The position numbers and the translations under genes are program-made. From Paenalicyclobacillus ferrooxydans (GTDB lineage: Bacteria > Bacillota > Bacilli > Alicyclobacillales > Alicyclobacillaceae): 43,179 bases of DNA. The stretch's first letter is position 1; the number at the start of each line of letters is the position of its first letter. The stretch lies in NCBI RefSeq assembly GCF_001399675.1, contig NZ_LJCO01000076.1, positions 1 to 43,179 on the forward strand, read 5' to 3'. Of the stretch, positions 33,411-43,179 are shown in pieces. The notes under the pieces were generated by a model. The model ran no database searches. It had not been told where the DNA came from and worked only from the letters and a program-made list of their open reading frames with translations.

Positions 33411-34787
33411 ATGACCAACAAGTTTGACCACGTCTTTTTTGAACAATTATGGAGTAAAGTCCTTCAGATGATGAAGGAGCGCATGAGCGGACCAAGTTTT
33501 GAAACGTGGTTTCAAGGCACGCAGATAACAGACTACAACGGATCGACAAAGCAGCTGCGAATCTTTGTGCCGACTTTGTTTGCGTGTAACTGGCTGGTTT
33601 CAAACTACACAGCCATTGTCCAAAATGCCCTGACCGCACTCACCGAACAGGAGTTTCGGGTCGAATTTTACACAGGTGAAAAGATGAGCGGGGAAGAAGA
33701 TAAAGAATCCGCTGCTGCTGTTGCACAACCTGGTGTTGATGAGCTCCCGATTGACATGTCCACGTCACAGCTCAATCCCAAATACACATTCGATAACTTT
33801 GTGATCGGGCAAAGTAATCGATTTGCCCATGCTGCCAGCTTGGCCGTCGCGGAGAAACCTGCTGCCTCCTACAACCCTTTATTTATCTACGGGGGAGTGG
33901 GTCTTGGAAAGACTCACTTGATGCAAGCTGTTGGGAACCACGTCGTTCAATTTAACCCTGGTGCGAAAGTCCTTTATCTGTCGTCCGAACGGTTCACCAA
34001 TGAATTCATCAGTGCGATACGCGAGAATAAGACAGGGGACTTTCGCAACCGATACCGTAACATCGACGTATTGCTGATCGACGATATACAATTCCTGGCC
34101 AACAAGGAGCAAACCCAGGAAGAGTTTTTCCACACCTTCAATGCACTACACGAAGCAGGAAGACAGATCGTCATTTCAAGCGACCGTCCTCCGCGAGAGA
34201 TCCCGACCCTTGAAGATCGTTTACGGAGTCGGTTTGAATGGGGACTCATTACTGATATTCAAGCACCAGATCTCGAAACACGAATCGCAATTATTCAACG
34301 AAAAGCGAAAGCGGACGGGATGTTTCTGGATGAACACGTAGCCTACTTCATCGCGACCCAAGTAAGCCATAACATTCGTGAACTCGAAGGTGCACTGATT
34401 CGTGTAGTGGCCTATTCTTCTCTGGTGAACGCAGACATTACTGTGGATCTTGCAGAACAGGCTCTAAAGGACCTCATCAATCAGGATGCACCGAGAAAGA
34501 TTACCGTGACGCATATTCAAAAAGTAGTAGGCGACCACTACGGCCTCAAGATCGACGAGTTAAAAGCCAAACGCCGCACAAAAGAAGTGGTCTTGCCGAG
34601 ACAAATTGCCATGTATTTGGCGCGTGAACTGACAGATATGTCTTTGCCGAAAATCGGGGATGCTTTTGGAGGAAGAGACCACACGACAGTACTGCATGCG
34701 TGCGAACGAATCACAAGTTCGATGAAAACTGATTCTGCATTGCAACATACGGTTCAAAAACTTGCAGAAGCAATCAGTACACTATAA
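33411..34787 (+). CDS. dnaA: Chromosomal replication initiator protein DnaA
   Basis: DnaA binds DnaA boxes at oriC, oligomerises with ATP and opens the duplex. Domain I occupies about 1-85 ([10 protein letters not shown]), a short acidic linker II about 86-115, and the AAA+ domain III about 116-335 with Walker A G-G-V-G-L-G-K-T (161-168) and Walker B L-L-I-D-D-I-Q-F (221-228). Domain IV carries the DNA-binding signature [12 protein letters not shown] (420-431). Length 458 is normal. The ribosome site (AAGGGGG) is unusually far, about 15 bases, from the ATG, so translation may be modest. A strong terminator with embedded DnaA boxes follows. Confidence 0.98.
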   Translation: MTNKFDHVFFEQLWSKVLQMMKERMSGPSFETWFQGTQITDYNGSTKQLRIFVPTLFACNWLVSNYTAIVQNALTALTEQEFRVEFYTGEKMSGEEDKESAAAVAQPGVDELPIDMSTSQLNPKYTFDNFVIGQSNRFAHAASLAVAEKPAASYNPLFIYGGVGLGKTHLMQAVGNHVVQFNPGAKVLYLSSERFTNEFISAIRENKTGDFRNRYRNIDVLLIDDIQFLANKEQTQEEFFHTFNALHEAGRQIVISSDRPPREIPTLEDRLRSRFEWGLITDIQAPDLETRIAIIQRKAKADGMFLDEHVAYFIATQVSHNIRELEGALIRVVAYSSLVNADITVDLAEQALKDLINQDAPRKITVTHIQKVVGDHYGLKIDELKAKRRTKEVVLPRQIAMYLARELTDMSLPKIGDAFGGRDHTTVLHACERITSSMKTDSALQHTVQKLAEAISTL

Positions 34788-34845
34788 GAGTTTTCATGTC
34801 GTGTTTGCCAAGCGAAGTTTGCTAAACTCGGCAGTCTGTGAATCA

Positions 34846-34984
34846 CGTGGATAAAGGCCTGTGTTTATGCACAGGTTATACACAGGCTTTTTTTAGCTCG
34901 AATCATCTTCATTTCTCACTTTTCCACATTGTTAACATGTATTATTACTATGAGTACTTATCTCTTGTATACATTCTAGATCCT
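34846..34984. other. oriC: Downstream oriC region: DnaA boxes and probable unwinding element
   Basis: Downstream of dnaA are perfect DnaA boxes TTATGCACA (34865-34873) and TTATACACA (34876-34884), with one-mismatch copies CGTGGATAA (34846-34854) and TTTTCCACA (34920-34928). Beyond the last box comes an AT-rich segment, with ATTATTACTATGAG near 34941. Read 3' to 5' on the complementary strand, this gives A-A-T, A-A-T, G-A-T triplets, as in a DnaA-trio. This matches the place of the unwinding element in the B. subtilis origin. The trio assignment is inference. Confidence 0.7.
34857..34894 (+). terminator. dnaA terminator overlapping DnaA boxes
   Basis: GCCTGTGT (34857-34864) pairs perfectly with ACACAGGC (34880-34887) and seven T follow. 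The loop and the right arm contain two perfect DnaA boxes, so the same DNA serves as terminator and initiator binding site. Confidence 0.85.
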
Positions 34985-35127
34985 ATGCTGTCATCTTTCG
35001 CGTGATGACAGCTTTGAAATGCACTCATGACAAAGCTTAACGAACTTCAATGGACAATTGCCTTGTAACACGTTCCGATTGAGTTTTCTAGCAATGTCAT
35101 TCTATGCAGAGGGGAGCCTTTCAATTC

Positions 35128-36255
35128 ATGAGATTCTCTATTCAACAACCCGCATTGCTCCACATGCTCCAGGTTGTCTCAAAAGCAGTTGCTGTTCGAA
35201 CACCGAAACAAGTACTGACAGGCATCTTACTTGAAGCCGATGACAACACACTGACGACAACAGCCTACGACCTAGAGCTGGGGATACAAGACACCATCCA
35301 CTCAGATGACACCAATCAGTTAGACGTATCAACACCTGGATCGATCGTTCTTCCAGCTCGATACCTTTCCGAGGTCATTCGTAAACTTCCTTCAGACAAC
35401 GTATCGATCTCTGTCAACAACAACTACATGACGTCTATTCAGTGCGGACAAGTTGAATTTCATTTGCACGGCATCGATGCAGAAGAATTTCCAAAACTGC
35501 CAGAATTCCAGTCAGATACACAAATTCAACTACAAAGTGAACTTCTGAACGATTTCATTCGCTCTACAACATTCGCAGCATCAAATTCAGAAGTACGTCC
35601 AATTCTCACCGGTACACACATCCAATACACAGATGGCACATTGAACTTCACCGCTACAGACGGACTTCGGCTTGCAACGCGTTCAACGACTTTTGACGAT
35701 GCAGATACACACAACTGGACAGCTATCATCCCAAGCAAATCCCTGTCTGAGCTCAGTCGACTTCTTCCGGATAATGACACTGTAATCGACGTCCAACTTA
35801 CAGACAGCCATAGTCTGTTCGTCATTGGTGAAACGTACTTCTACACTCGTCTGATTGACGGCACATACCCGGATACCTCAAGAATTATCCCTAAGGTTCA
35901 GAGAACAGAGATTCGCGTCAACGTGAAGTCGATTGCGTCTGCTATTGACCGAGCAGCTTTGATTGCAAGAGACCGAGACAATCACATGGTTCGACTCGAA
36001 GTACAAGGACAAAAAATGACCTTCTCCTCCAGTTCACCCGAAATTGGAAATGTGTCCGAGTCCGTGGAGGCAAGCCAAAAAGAGGGAGACGATTTTCAAA
36101 TCGCATTCAACGCAAAGTACGTACTCGATGCGCTCGCCGTATTTGATAATACCGACGTGTTGATACGGTTTAACGGGTCAAACCAACCCTTCACAATTCA
36201 GCAGGTTGACGGAGATGTTGGACTGCAGCTCATCTCCCCAGTGCTTATGAGGTGA
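35128..36255 (+). CDS. dnaN: DNA polymerase III subunit beta (sliding clamp)
   Basis: The beta clamp is a ring-shaped dimer that tethers polymerases and repair proteins to DNA. Three similar domains of about 120 residues are visible over 375 residues, beginning M-R-F-S-I-Q-Q-P-A-L-L-H and containing T-D-G-L-R-L-A in the second domain. The C-terminus ends L-I-S-P-V-L-M-R; the usual -M-P-V/M-R-L type end, which lines the protein-binding pocket, is conserved in pattern. I chose the second ATG (35128), which matches the family N-terminus; the ribosome site GAGGGGAG is about 12 bases upstream. It overlaps or abuts yaaA. Confidence 0.97.
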   Translation: MRFSIQQPALLHMLQVVSKAVAVRTPKQVLTGILLEADDNTLTTTAYDLELGIQDTIHSDDTNQLDVSTPGSIVLPARYLSEVIRKLPSDNVSISVNNNYMTSIQCGQVEFHLHGIDAEEFPKLPEFQSDTQIQLQSELLNDFIRSTTFAASNSEVRPILTGTHIQYTDGTLNFTATDGLRLATRSTTFDDADTHNWTAIIPSKSLSELSRLLPDNDTVIDVQLTDSHSLFVIGETYFYTRLIDGTYPDTSRIIPKVQRTEIRVNVKSIASAIDRAALIARDRDNHMVRLEVQGQKMTFSSSSPEIGNVSESVEASQKEGDDFQIAFNAKYVLDALAVFDNTDVLIRFNGSNQPFTIQQVDGDVGLQLISPVLMR

Positions 36256-36260
36256 GAAAT

Positions 36261-36473
36261 GTGCAGCAGATTGCAATTCATACCGAGTTCATTCAATTGG
36301 GGCAGGTACTGAAACTCAAGGACTATATTTCATCTGGTGGAGAAGCTAAGGTCTTCCTTGAGAACAATTCTGTATTTGTGAATGGTGACCGGGAGACCAG
36401 ACGAGGCCGCAAGCTGTACCATGGTGACACCGTCACTATTGGTGCCGAAAAGTACACTGTGACAAAGAGTTGA
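36261..36473 (+). CDS. yaaA: S4-domain RNA-binding protein YaaA
   Basis: A 70-residue S4-like protein conserved between dnaN and recF in Bacillota, linked to ribosome assembly. The S4 fold shows as L-G-Q-V-L-K-L-K-D-Y-I-S-S-G-G-E-A-K and V-F-V-N-G-D-R-E-T-R-R-G-R-K-L. I chose GTG at 36261, with TGAGGTGA upstream formed by the end of dnaN; another GTG at 36252 overlaps the dnaN stop. It is followed four bases later by recF. Confidence 0.94.
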   Translation: MQQIAIHTEFIQLGQVLKLKDYISSGGEAKVFLENNSVFVNGDRETRRGRKLYHGDTVTIGAEKYTVTKS

Positions 36474-36477
36474 AAAG

Positions 36478-37587
36478 ATGAGAATCGAACGACTTACCCT
36501 CGGCAAATTCCGGAATTACGAGACTGGCAACGTTCAGTTTGCCGATGGCGTAAACGTATTTATCGGCGAAAACGCACAAGGAAAGACCAATGCTCTAGAA
36601 GCCATCCACATGCTGGCAATGGGAAAGTCACATCGTACCTCGAAAGACACGGAATGTATTCAAACCGGCGAAGAATCTGCTCTCATCAAAGGCGAGATTA
36701 CAGTGAAAGGTCATCGCAGTGTGCTGCAGGTCGACATCACACAAAGCGGTAAACGGGCTTTAGTAAATGGCTTAAGTCAGGCTAAAATGACTGATTTTAT
36801 CGGCCATTTCCAAGTGGTCTTATTTGCGCCAGAAGACTTACAGCTTGTAAAGGGCGGTCCTGCTGTCCGAAGGCGTTTTATTGACATGGAACTGGGTCAA
36901 ACACATCCCAAGTACCTCTATCACGTCACCCAATTCAACAGGGTCTTGCAGCAAAGAAATGCAATTTTGAAGCAAACGGAAATTGATTGGGATTACGTCG
37001 GCGTTTTTGATGAGCAACTGGCTATTCACGGGGCAGAGGTGACGGTACGGAGACGCAGGTTTGTTGATGAAATGACCAAATTTGCAAAGCGGATTCATCA
37101 AAACATCGCACCTGGTCGAGAACAAATGAGTATTGAGTACAATCCGTCGATCCGCAGTGATGACGAACGGGGACATTTGAACGTGGATGCCTTGGCCGAA
37201 CACTACCTGACACTTCTTCGGCAGAGACGTCACCAAGATTTTCAGTCTCGTCACACAACTGTTGGACCGCACCGTGATGACATGAGTTTTTTCATCGACG
37301 GGAAGCCGGTACAATCGTATGCCAGTCAAGGGCAGCAGAGGACCGTCGCACTCTCGATCCGTTTGGCAGAGATCGATTTTATTTATCAAGAGGTTGGTGA
37401 CTATCCGGTTTTACTGCTCGACGACGTTCTCAGTGAACTCGACGATCATCGGCAAACGAACTTAGTTATTTCTATGCACGAGCGAGTCCAAACTATCATC
37501 ACAACGACGAGTCTGGCGCCCTTCCATGGGATGCTGGAAGGCCAAATGCGTTTGTTTCAGGTGCACTCTGGTATAATAACTGGATAG
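36478..37587 (+). CDS. recF: DNA replication and repair protein RecF
   Basis: RecF is an SMC-like ABC ATPase that, with RecO and RecR, loads RecA at single-strand gaps. Walker A is G-E-N-A-Q-G-K-T (30-37). The ABC signature region includes Y-A-S-Q-G-Q-Q-R-T-V-A-L-S near 280-292 and Walker B is L-L-L-D-D-V-L-S-E-L-D. The 369-residue length is standard. It starts four bases after yaaA with a poor ribosome site, which suggests coupling. remB follows by 16 bases. Confidence 0.97.
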   Translation: MRIERLTLGKFRNYETGNVQFADGVNVFIGENAQGKTNALEAIHMLAMGKSHRTSKDTECIQTGEESALIKGEITVKGHRSVLQVDITQSGKRALVNGLSQAKMTDFIGHFQVVLFAPEDLQLVKGGPAVRRRFIDMELGQTHPKYLYHVTQFNRVLQQRNAILKQTEIDWDYVGVFDEQLAIHGAEVTVRRRRFVDEMTKFAKRIHQNIAPGREQMSIEYNPSIRSDDERGHLNVDALAEHYLTLLRQRRHQDFQSRHTTVGPHRDDMSFFIDGKPVQSYASQGQQRTVALSIRLAEIDFIYQEVGDYPVLLLDDVLSELDDHRQTNLVISMHERVQTIITTTSLAPFHGMLEGQMRLFQVHSGIITG

Positions 37588-37603
37588 AGGGTAGGTGAGA
37601 TGT

Positions 37604-37888
37604 GTGTTTATCCACATCGGCGGTGAGAAGATGGTCAGCCTGCGAGACGTGATTGGCATTTTTGCCATCCATAACTCGGAACCCACCGACTTGACAGGAC
37701 TCTTTCCCGGCCATATGAAATCAGAGTCACTGACAATGGTTCAGTCCCCAGGCGGAGAGATCAAGTCAGCTGTTCTTACGCCATCCCACGTGTACCTATC
37801 ACCGATATCGTCTTTAACGTTAAAACGGCGTGCTGAAAATCTCTATCGGGATCTAGAAGACATGGAGACAGAGGAGAAAACGGATTAG
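37604..37888 (+). CDS. remB: Extracellular matrix/biofilm regulatory protein RemB (YaaB)
   Basis: RemB is a small DUF370-related protein, a paralogue of the DNA-binding biofilm regulator RemA, encoded between recF and gyrB in Bacilli. Features are F-I-H-I-G-G-E-K-M-V-S-L-R-D-V-I-G-I-F near the start and Y-L-S-P-I-S-S-L-T-L-K-R-R-A toward the end. I take GTG at 37604 with AGGTGA upstream, which gives 94 residues, slightly longer than the B. subtilis protein owing to an acidic C-terminal tail. The exact role outside Bacillus is untested. Confidence 0.9.
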   Translation: MFIHIGGEKMVSLRDVIGIFAIHNSEPTDLTGLFPGHMKSESLTMVQSPGGEIKSAVLTPSHVYLSPISSLTLKRRAENLYRDLEDMETEEKTD

Positions 37889-39853
<1,965 letters not shown>

Positions 39854-39871
39854 TACTGTGGGAAATGATTC

Positions 39872-39904
39872 AACCGCAGTGGTCGAAATCAAACCGCAGT
39901 GGTC
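39872..39904. repeat. Quasi-palindromic 13-bp direct repeats between gyrB and gyrA
   Basis: AACCGCAGTGGTC occurs exactly at 39872-39884 and 39892-39904, spaced 20 bases apart, about two helical turns. Within each copy ACC-N5-GGT is nearly palindromic. The arrangement resembles a dimer operator pair upstream of gyrA. No terminator is seen in the gap. Confidence 0.75.
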
Positions 39905-39964
39905 AAATTGTTACATTTGCCCATCGATCCCGAAACAACGTTGAGTTCCTAGGAGTGAAATTAC

Positions 39965-42415
39965 TTGGCGGATGAACCAATCAGTAAGATTCTACCGAGA
40001 GACCTCGGTCAGGAACTAAAAAGTTCCTTTATCGATTACGCGATGAGCGTCATCGTTGCCCGTGCAATTCCCGATGTGCGTGATGGGTTAAAGCCTGTGC
40101 ACCGACGGATTTTGTACGCGATGTACGAAGTCGGAATGACGCCCGATAAACCATACAAAAAGTCTGCCCGTGTAGTCGGAGACGTATTGGCGAAGTATCA
40201 CCCGCATGGTGACGCAGCTGTTTACGATGCCCTTGTTCGGATGGCACAGGACTTTTCCACACGCTATCCCCTTGTTGACGGGCATGGAAACTTTGGATCC
40301 GTTGACGGCGACAGCGCTGCAGCGATGCGGTACACGGAATCAAGGATGTCCCAAATTGCTCTAGAACTGCTGCGCGACATCAACAAAGAAACGGTCGACT
40401 TCGGACCAAACTACGATGAGAACGAACAAGAACCTTTAGTCCTGCCTGCACGGTATCCAAACCTGTTGGTCAACGGATCGTCCGGTATTGCGGTAGGTAT
40501 GGCGACCAATATTCCGCCGCATAACCTTCGTGAAGTGATTGATGGTGTTGTGTACTTGATTGATAACCCTGAGGCAACTACAGAGGATCTCATGCAGATT
40601 GTCAAAGGTCCCGACTTCCCGACTGGCGGTATTATTCTCGGTCGAGATGGCATTCGCTCGGCGTATCGAACTGGACGCGGCTCGATTACCATTCGCGCCA
40701 AAACGCAGTTCGAAGAGATGTCTGGAGGAAAGACACGGATTGTCGTGACCGAGATTCCATATCAGCAAAACAAAGCTCGGTTGATTGAAAAAATTGCGGA
40801 ACTCAGTCGCGATAAGAAGATCGACGGGATTACCGATTTACGGGATGAGTCGGATAGAACCGGCATGCGGATCGCGATTGAGCTTCGACGTGACGTGAAG
40901 CCGCAGGTCGTGTTGAATAACCTGTTTAAACATACTGGTTTGCAAAGTACCTTTGGTGTTATTGCACTGGCACTCGTGAATGGAGAACCGAAGGTTCTTA
41001 ATTTGCACGAGATGATTTATCACTACATCAACCACCAACGAGATGTTGTAACGCGCAGGACGCAGTTTGACCTCAACAAGGCCGAAGCTCGAGCACACAT
41101 CTTGGAAGGCCTGCGTATCGCGCTCGACAACATCGATGAAATCATCAGTTTGATTCGGGCGTCGGCGACCACGGAAATCGCTCGTGATGGATTGATGAAT
41201 CGCTTCTCCCTCAGTCATGAACAGGCACAGGCGATTCTCGATATGCGCCTGCAACGCTTGACTGGTCTGGAACGCGAAAAGATTGAAAATGAATACGCTG
41301 AACTCCAGAAGCTGATTGCGGAGTTGAAGAATATCCTGTCGAACGAATCTGAGTTGATGAAAGTCATTCGCAGCGAACTCGTTGAGGTTAGAGACAAGTT
41401 TGCAGACGAACGCCGCACAAACATCGTTGCTGATGAGGGAGACATCAACGAGGAGGACTTGATTCCTGTTCAGGATGTCGTAGTGACCATCACGCATGCT
41501 GGGTATGTGAAGCGCATTCCACTCGTGAGTTATCAGAGTCAGCGACGCGGGGGACGCGGCGTTACAGCCATGGGAACCCGTGAAGAAGACTTTGTTGAAC
41601 ACATGTTCATCACTTCGTCACATCACTACCTCTTGGTCTTTACGAACAAGGGCAGGATGTATAGCTTAAAGGCGTATGAGATTCCAGAGTACAGTCGTCA
41701 GGCCAAGGGACTGCCTATCATCAACCTGTTGCAGGTTGATTCGGATGAGAAAATCTCAACGGTGATTCCAGTTCGCAGCCTTGAAGACTCTGAGGATATG
41801 AAGTTGTTCTTCGCGACCAGACAGGGGATTGTGAAAAAGACAGCACTGAAGGAGTATGCAAACATCCGTAAAAACGGTCTGATTGCCATCAATCTGCGTG
41901 AAGATGATCAATTGATCTCCGTTCGTCTCACGGATGGGGATAAAGACATCATTATGGCAACAAGCCGGGGAATGTCCATTCGTTTCCCTGAGTCTGATGT
42001 TCGTCAGATGGGGCGCGTCTCAACCGGTGTAAAGGGGATCCAGTTGTCTGATGACGATGTAGTCATCGGGATGGACGTTGTTGAGCCTGAGAATGATGTC
42101 CTTGTCGTGACCAGTCGGGGATACGGGAAAAAGACCCATGTATCCGACTACAGAGTCCAGGCTCGAGGCGGAAAAGGCATCAAGACGCTGAACTGTACGA
42201 ATAAAAATGGGATTGTGGTCGGACTGAAGATGGTGCAGTCTGATGACGATCTGATGATTATCACAAATGCTGGTGTAGCCATTCGCATTCACGTTGCGGA
42301 TATTTCAACGCAGAGTCGAAATACGCAAGGTGTTCGCCTAATCAACGTTCCTGAAGGTGAAGAAGTGGCCACCGTTGCACGAGTCATTGCGTCGGATGAG
42401 GACGATGAAGGCTAA
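39965..42415 (+). CDS. gyrA: DNA gyrase subunit A
   Basis: GyrA is the DNA-breaking subunit of gyrase. The winged-helix/tower part carries the catalytic Tyr123 in A-M-R-Y-T-E. The C-terminal wrapping domain (about 500-805) has the GyrA box Q-R-R-G-G-R-G, which marks it as gyrase rather than topoisomerase IV. An acidic tail S-D-E-D-D-E-G ends the 816 residues. Start is TTG at 39965, eight bases after AGGAGTG. The quinolone region reads [10 protein letters not shown]: Ala84 stands where most Bacillota have Ser (Ser83 of E. coli). Downstream is a strong terminator. Confidence 0.98.
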   Translation: MADEPISKILPRDLGQELKSSFIDYAMSVIVARAIPDVRDGLKPVHRRILYAMYEVGMTPDKPYKKSARVVGDVLAKYHPHGDAAVYDALVRMAQDFSTRYPLVDGHGNFGSVDGDSAAAMRYTESRMSQIALELLRDINKETVDFGPNYDENEQEPLVLPARYPNLLVNGSSGIAVGMATNIPPHNLREVIDGVVYLIDNPEATTEDLMQIVKGPDFPTGGIILGRDGIRSAYRTGRGSITIRAKTQFEEMSGGKTRIVVTEIPYQQNKARLIEKIAELSRDKKIDGITDLRDESDRTGMRIAIELRRDVKPQVVLNNLFKHTGLQSTFGVIALALVNGEPKVLNLHEMIYHYINHQRDVVTRRTQFDLNKAEARAHILEGLRIALDNIDEIISLIRASATTEIARDGLMNRFSLSHEQAQAILDMRLQRLTGLEREKIENEYAELQKLIAELKNILSNESELMKVIRSELVEVRDKFADERRTNIVADEGDINEEDLIPVQDVVVTITHAGYVKRIPLVSYQSQRRGGRGVTAMGTREEDFVEHMFITSSHHYLLVFTNKGRMYSLKAYEIPEYSRQAKGLPIINLLQVDSDEKISTVIPVRSLEDSEDMKLFFATRQGIVKKTALKEYANIRKNGLIAINLREDDQLISVRLTDGDKDIIMATSRGMSIRFPESDVRQMGRVSTGVKGIQLSDDDVVIGMDVVEPENDVLVVTSRGYGKKTHVSDYRVQARGGKGIKTLNCTNKNGIVVGLKMVQSDDDLMIITNAGVAIRIHVADISTQSRNTQGVRLINVPEGEEVATVARVIASDEDDEG

Positions 42416-42445
42416 GAGTAAAACAAAGCACATGTAAGTTGTATC

Positions 42446-42488
42446 GAGAGGCGCTGCCGAGAAATGTGGCGGTGCCTCTCTTTCATTT
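42446..42488 (+). terminator. Intrinsic terminator after gyrA
   Basis: A 13-bp stem with two G-U pairs (GAGAGGC at 42446 pairing with GCCTCTC ending at 42480) and a nine-base loop is followed by TTTCATTT. It ends the dnaA-side gene run about 30 bases after the gyrA stop. Confidence 0.85.
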
Positions 42489-42534
42489 GGCGGGTATGGG
42501 TCTGTGTTGCTCTTGTGAGTCTGTTTGAGGCTAC

Positions 42535-42600
42535 GTTTGCACGTCAGTTTGGTCTGGTTTGCATGTCAGTTTAAGGAGGAATTTAAGGAGGAGTTTAAGG
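42535..42600. repeat. Two adjoining short tandem repeats downstream of gyrA
   Basis: GTTTGCAYGTCAGTTT occurs at 42535-42550 and 42557-42572 (period 22, one difference). It runs into TTTAAGGAGGAR with period 12 (42570-42581, 42582-42593 and a partial third to 42600). The second array creates two perfect Shine-Dalgarno-like AAGGAGG sequences that no convincing ORF uses. Otherwise the 377 bases between gyrA and the small membrane gene hold only the gyrA terminator and an 18-base tandem repeat. Confidence 0.8.
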
Positions 42601-42702
42601 TTCGTCTGAGGTTATATTCTGATGGAACTGTTGATCGTTTTCTTTTTGTAAAACATAGACCTAGTGCGTTACAATAAGCGTTGCGGACTCAAACCAAGGT
42701 GC

Positions 42703-42738
42703 CATGTGTTGAACAAGGTTCATGTGTTGAACAAGGTG
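42703..42738. repeat. Tandem 18-bp duplication
   Basis: CATGTGTTGAACAAGGTK is present twice in tandem, at 42703-42720 and 42721-42738, identical in 17 of 18 bases. It lies 55 bases upstream of the small membrane peptide gene and keeps the open frame in phase there, but it is probably not translated. Confidence 0.85.
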
Positions 42739-42792
42739 TCATCTGTGGTGGCTCATCTTTTAGGGTTGCGACTTTCGCGGAGGTGTAGAACT

Positions 42793-42900
42793 GTGCCTGC
42801 TTTTGAAGAGTTGGTGATTCGCCAGGGTGGGATGTTCTTTGGTTTTCTGTTACTCGTGGTGGTTGCATTTATCTTTTTCAATGCAATCCTGAAGGATTAA
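42793..42900 (+). CDS. 35-residue single-pass membrane peptide upstream of the rRNA operon
   Basis: GTG at 42793 is seven bases after GGAGGTG and opens a 35-codon frame. The peptide has an amphipathic start (M-P-A-F-E-E-L-V-I-R-Q-G-G) and one strong membrane helix (about 13-31) ending in K-D. A longer frame is open upstream, but that part is Cys/Arg-rich, repetitive and lacks a ribosome site. No family is recognised. The gene is isolated between the gyrA terminator and the rRNA promoter. Confidence 0.65.
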   Translation: MPAFEELVIRQGGMFFGFLLLVVVAFIFFNAILKD

Positions 42901-42946
42901 GAAGCAGCATCAACTCGGTGTATTAACATGTTACATTATATACCAT

Positions 42947-42975
42947 TTGATCTCATCCTCTGACCGTGGTATATT
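42947..42975 (+). promoter_or_regulatory. rRNA operon promoter
   Basis: TTGATC (42947-42952) and TATATT (42970-42975) are separated by 17 bases, with TG one base before the -10 box. It is about 170 bases upstream of the 16S gene, with AT-rich sequence (TTACATTATATACC) just before it that could act as an UP element. Confidence 0.7.
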
Positions 42976-43008
42976 AGTCGATGTCGCCGCGAGGCGGCTA
43001 CGATGAAA

Positions 43009-43047
43009 ACCTGATAACAACGCGGATATTGAGGCAAGCTATCAGGT
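43009..43047 (+). promoter_or_regulatory. Stem in the 16S rRNA leader
   Basis: ACCTGATA (43009-43016) pairs perfectly with TATCAGGT (43040-43047) in the leader between promoter and 16S. A GCCGC-GAG-GCGGC hairpin lies just upstream, near 42985. The following CCTTGAAAACTAAACAC segment is typical of Bacillales rRNA spacers. This part probably helps antitermination or pre-rRNA processing. Confidence 0.5.
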
Positions 43048-43147
43048 GTTTGAATGAAGTTGGTTCCTTGAAAACTAAACACACGCAGAGAGTGAAACGT
43101 ACAGATTCGAAGTGAGCATCTTCGGCAACGAAGAGAGCAAACTTCTC

Positions 43148-43179
43148 AACTTTGAGAGTTTGATCCTGGCTCAGGACGA
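43148..43179 (+). rRNA. 16S ribosomal RNA, 5' end (truncated by window)
   Basis: The conserved start AGAGTTTGATCCTGGCTCAG begins at 43155, corresponding to about position 8 of E. coli 16S rRNA, so the mature end is near 43148. The window ends after GGACGA, leaving only about 32 bases. Confidence 0.95.

Noticed and set aside
40838-41602. 254-residue open frame antisense to gyrA
   Set aside because: It lies wholly inside the conserved gyrA gene, has no ribosome site or recognisable domain, and its composition reflects the complementary strand.
42622-42651. Nine-codon hydrophobic peptide after the 12-bp repeat array
   Set aside because: The perfect AAGGAGG copies are too far upstream and the frame is too short to support as a gene.

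Overview
The window is the replication-origin neighbourhood of a spore-forming member of the Bacillota, most likely Alicyclobacillaceae (Alicyclobacillus or a close relative). The evidence is the Bacillales gene order around dnaA, spore-related genes (yyaC, spoIIIJ/jag), the complete walRKHIJ-htrA-rlmH cluster, mixed base composition and very common GTG/TTG starts. The species is inferred and was not checked against any database.

Layout: genes from 1 to about 32.8 kb run almost entirely on the minus strand and genes from 33.4 kb on run on the plus strand, so transcription diverges from an origin at about 32.98-34.95 kb. The left arm, read away from the origin, is: rpmH-rnpA-yidD-yidC-jag | mnmE-mnmG-rsmG | noc | parA-parB-DUF554 | DUF4446 | diacylglycerol-kinase-like gene (yyaC convergent with it on plus) | membrane protein | mscS-DUF951-yyaE | ychF | rpsF-ssb-rpsR | MazG-like-DUF2232-rplI-dnaB-unknown gene | walR-walK-walH-walI-walJ-htrA-rlmH-FUSC exporter. 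The right arm is dnaA-dnaN-yaaA-recF-remB-gyrB-gyrA, then a 35-residue membrane peptide and the promoter, leader and first ~32 bases of a 16S rRNA gene.

The origin is bipartite. Six perfect DnaA boxes lie between rpmH and dnaA. A second cluster lies downstream of dnaA, partly inside its terminator, followed by an AT-rich stretch with a possible DnaA-trio. Two parS sites lie inside parB. The genes cover replication initiation (dnaA, dnaN, dnaB, ssb, recF, gyrases), chromosome segregation and nucleoid occlusion (parAB, noc), cell-wall homeostasis (wal cluster), tRNA/rRNA modification (mnmE, mnmG, rsmG, rlmH) and membrane insertion (yidC, yidD, jag).

Most of the window is conserved core and I see no clearly new multi-gene system, CRISPR array, intact mobile element or tRNA. 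The items most worth a second look are: a plus-strand structured transcript with a small ORF and coaxial hairpins between ychF and yyaE; operator-like 13-bp direct repeats upstream of ychF and between gyrB and gyrA; loss of both zinc-ligand histidines in the WalK PAS domain; Ala at the quinolone Ser83 position of GyrA; a truncated FUSC transporter at the left edge; and two unknown genes between dnaB and walR. Where an upstream ribosome binding site argues for a start inside the longest open frame, I give the chosen start and the reason.
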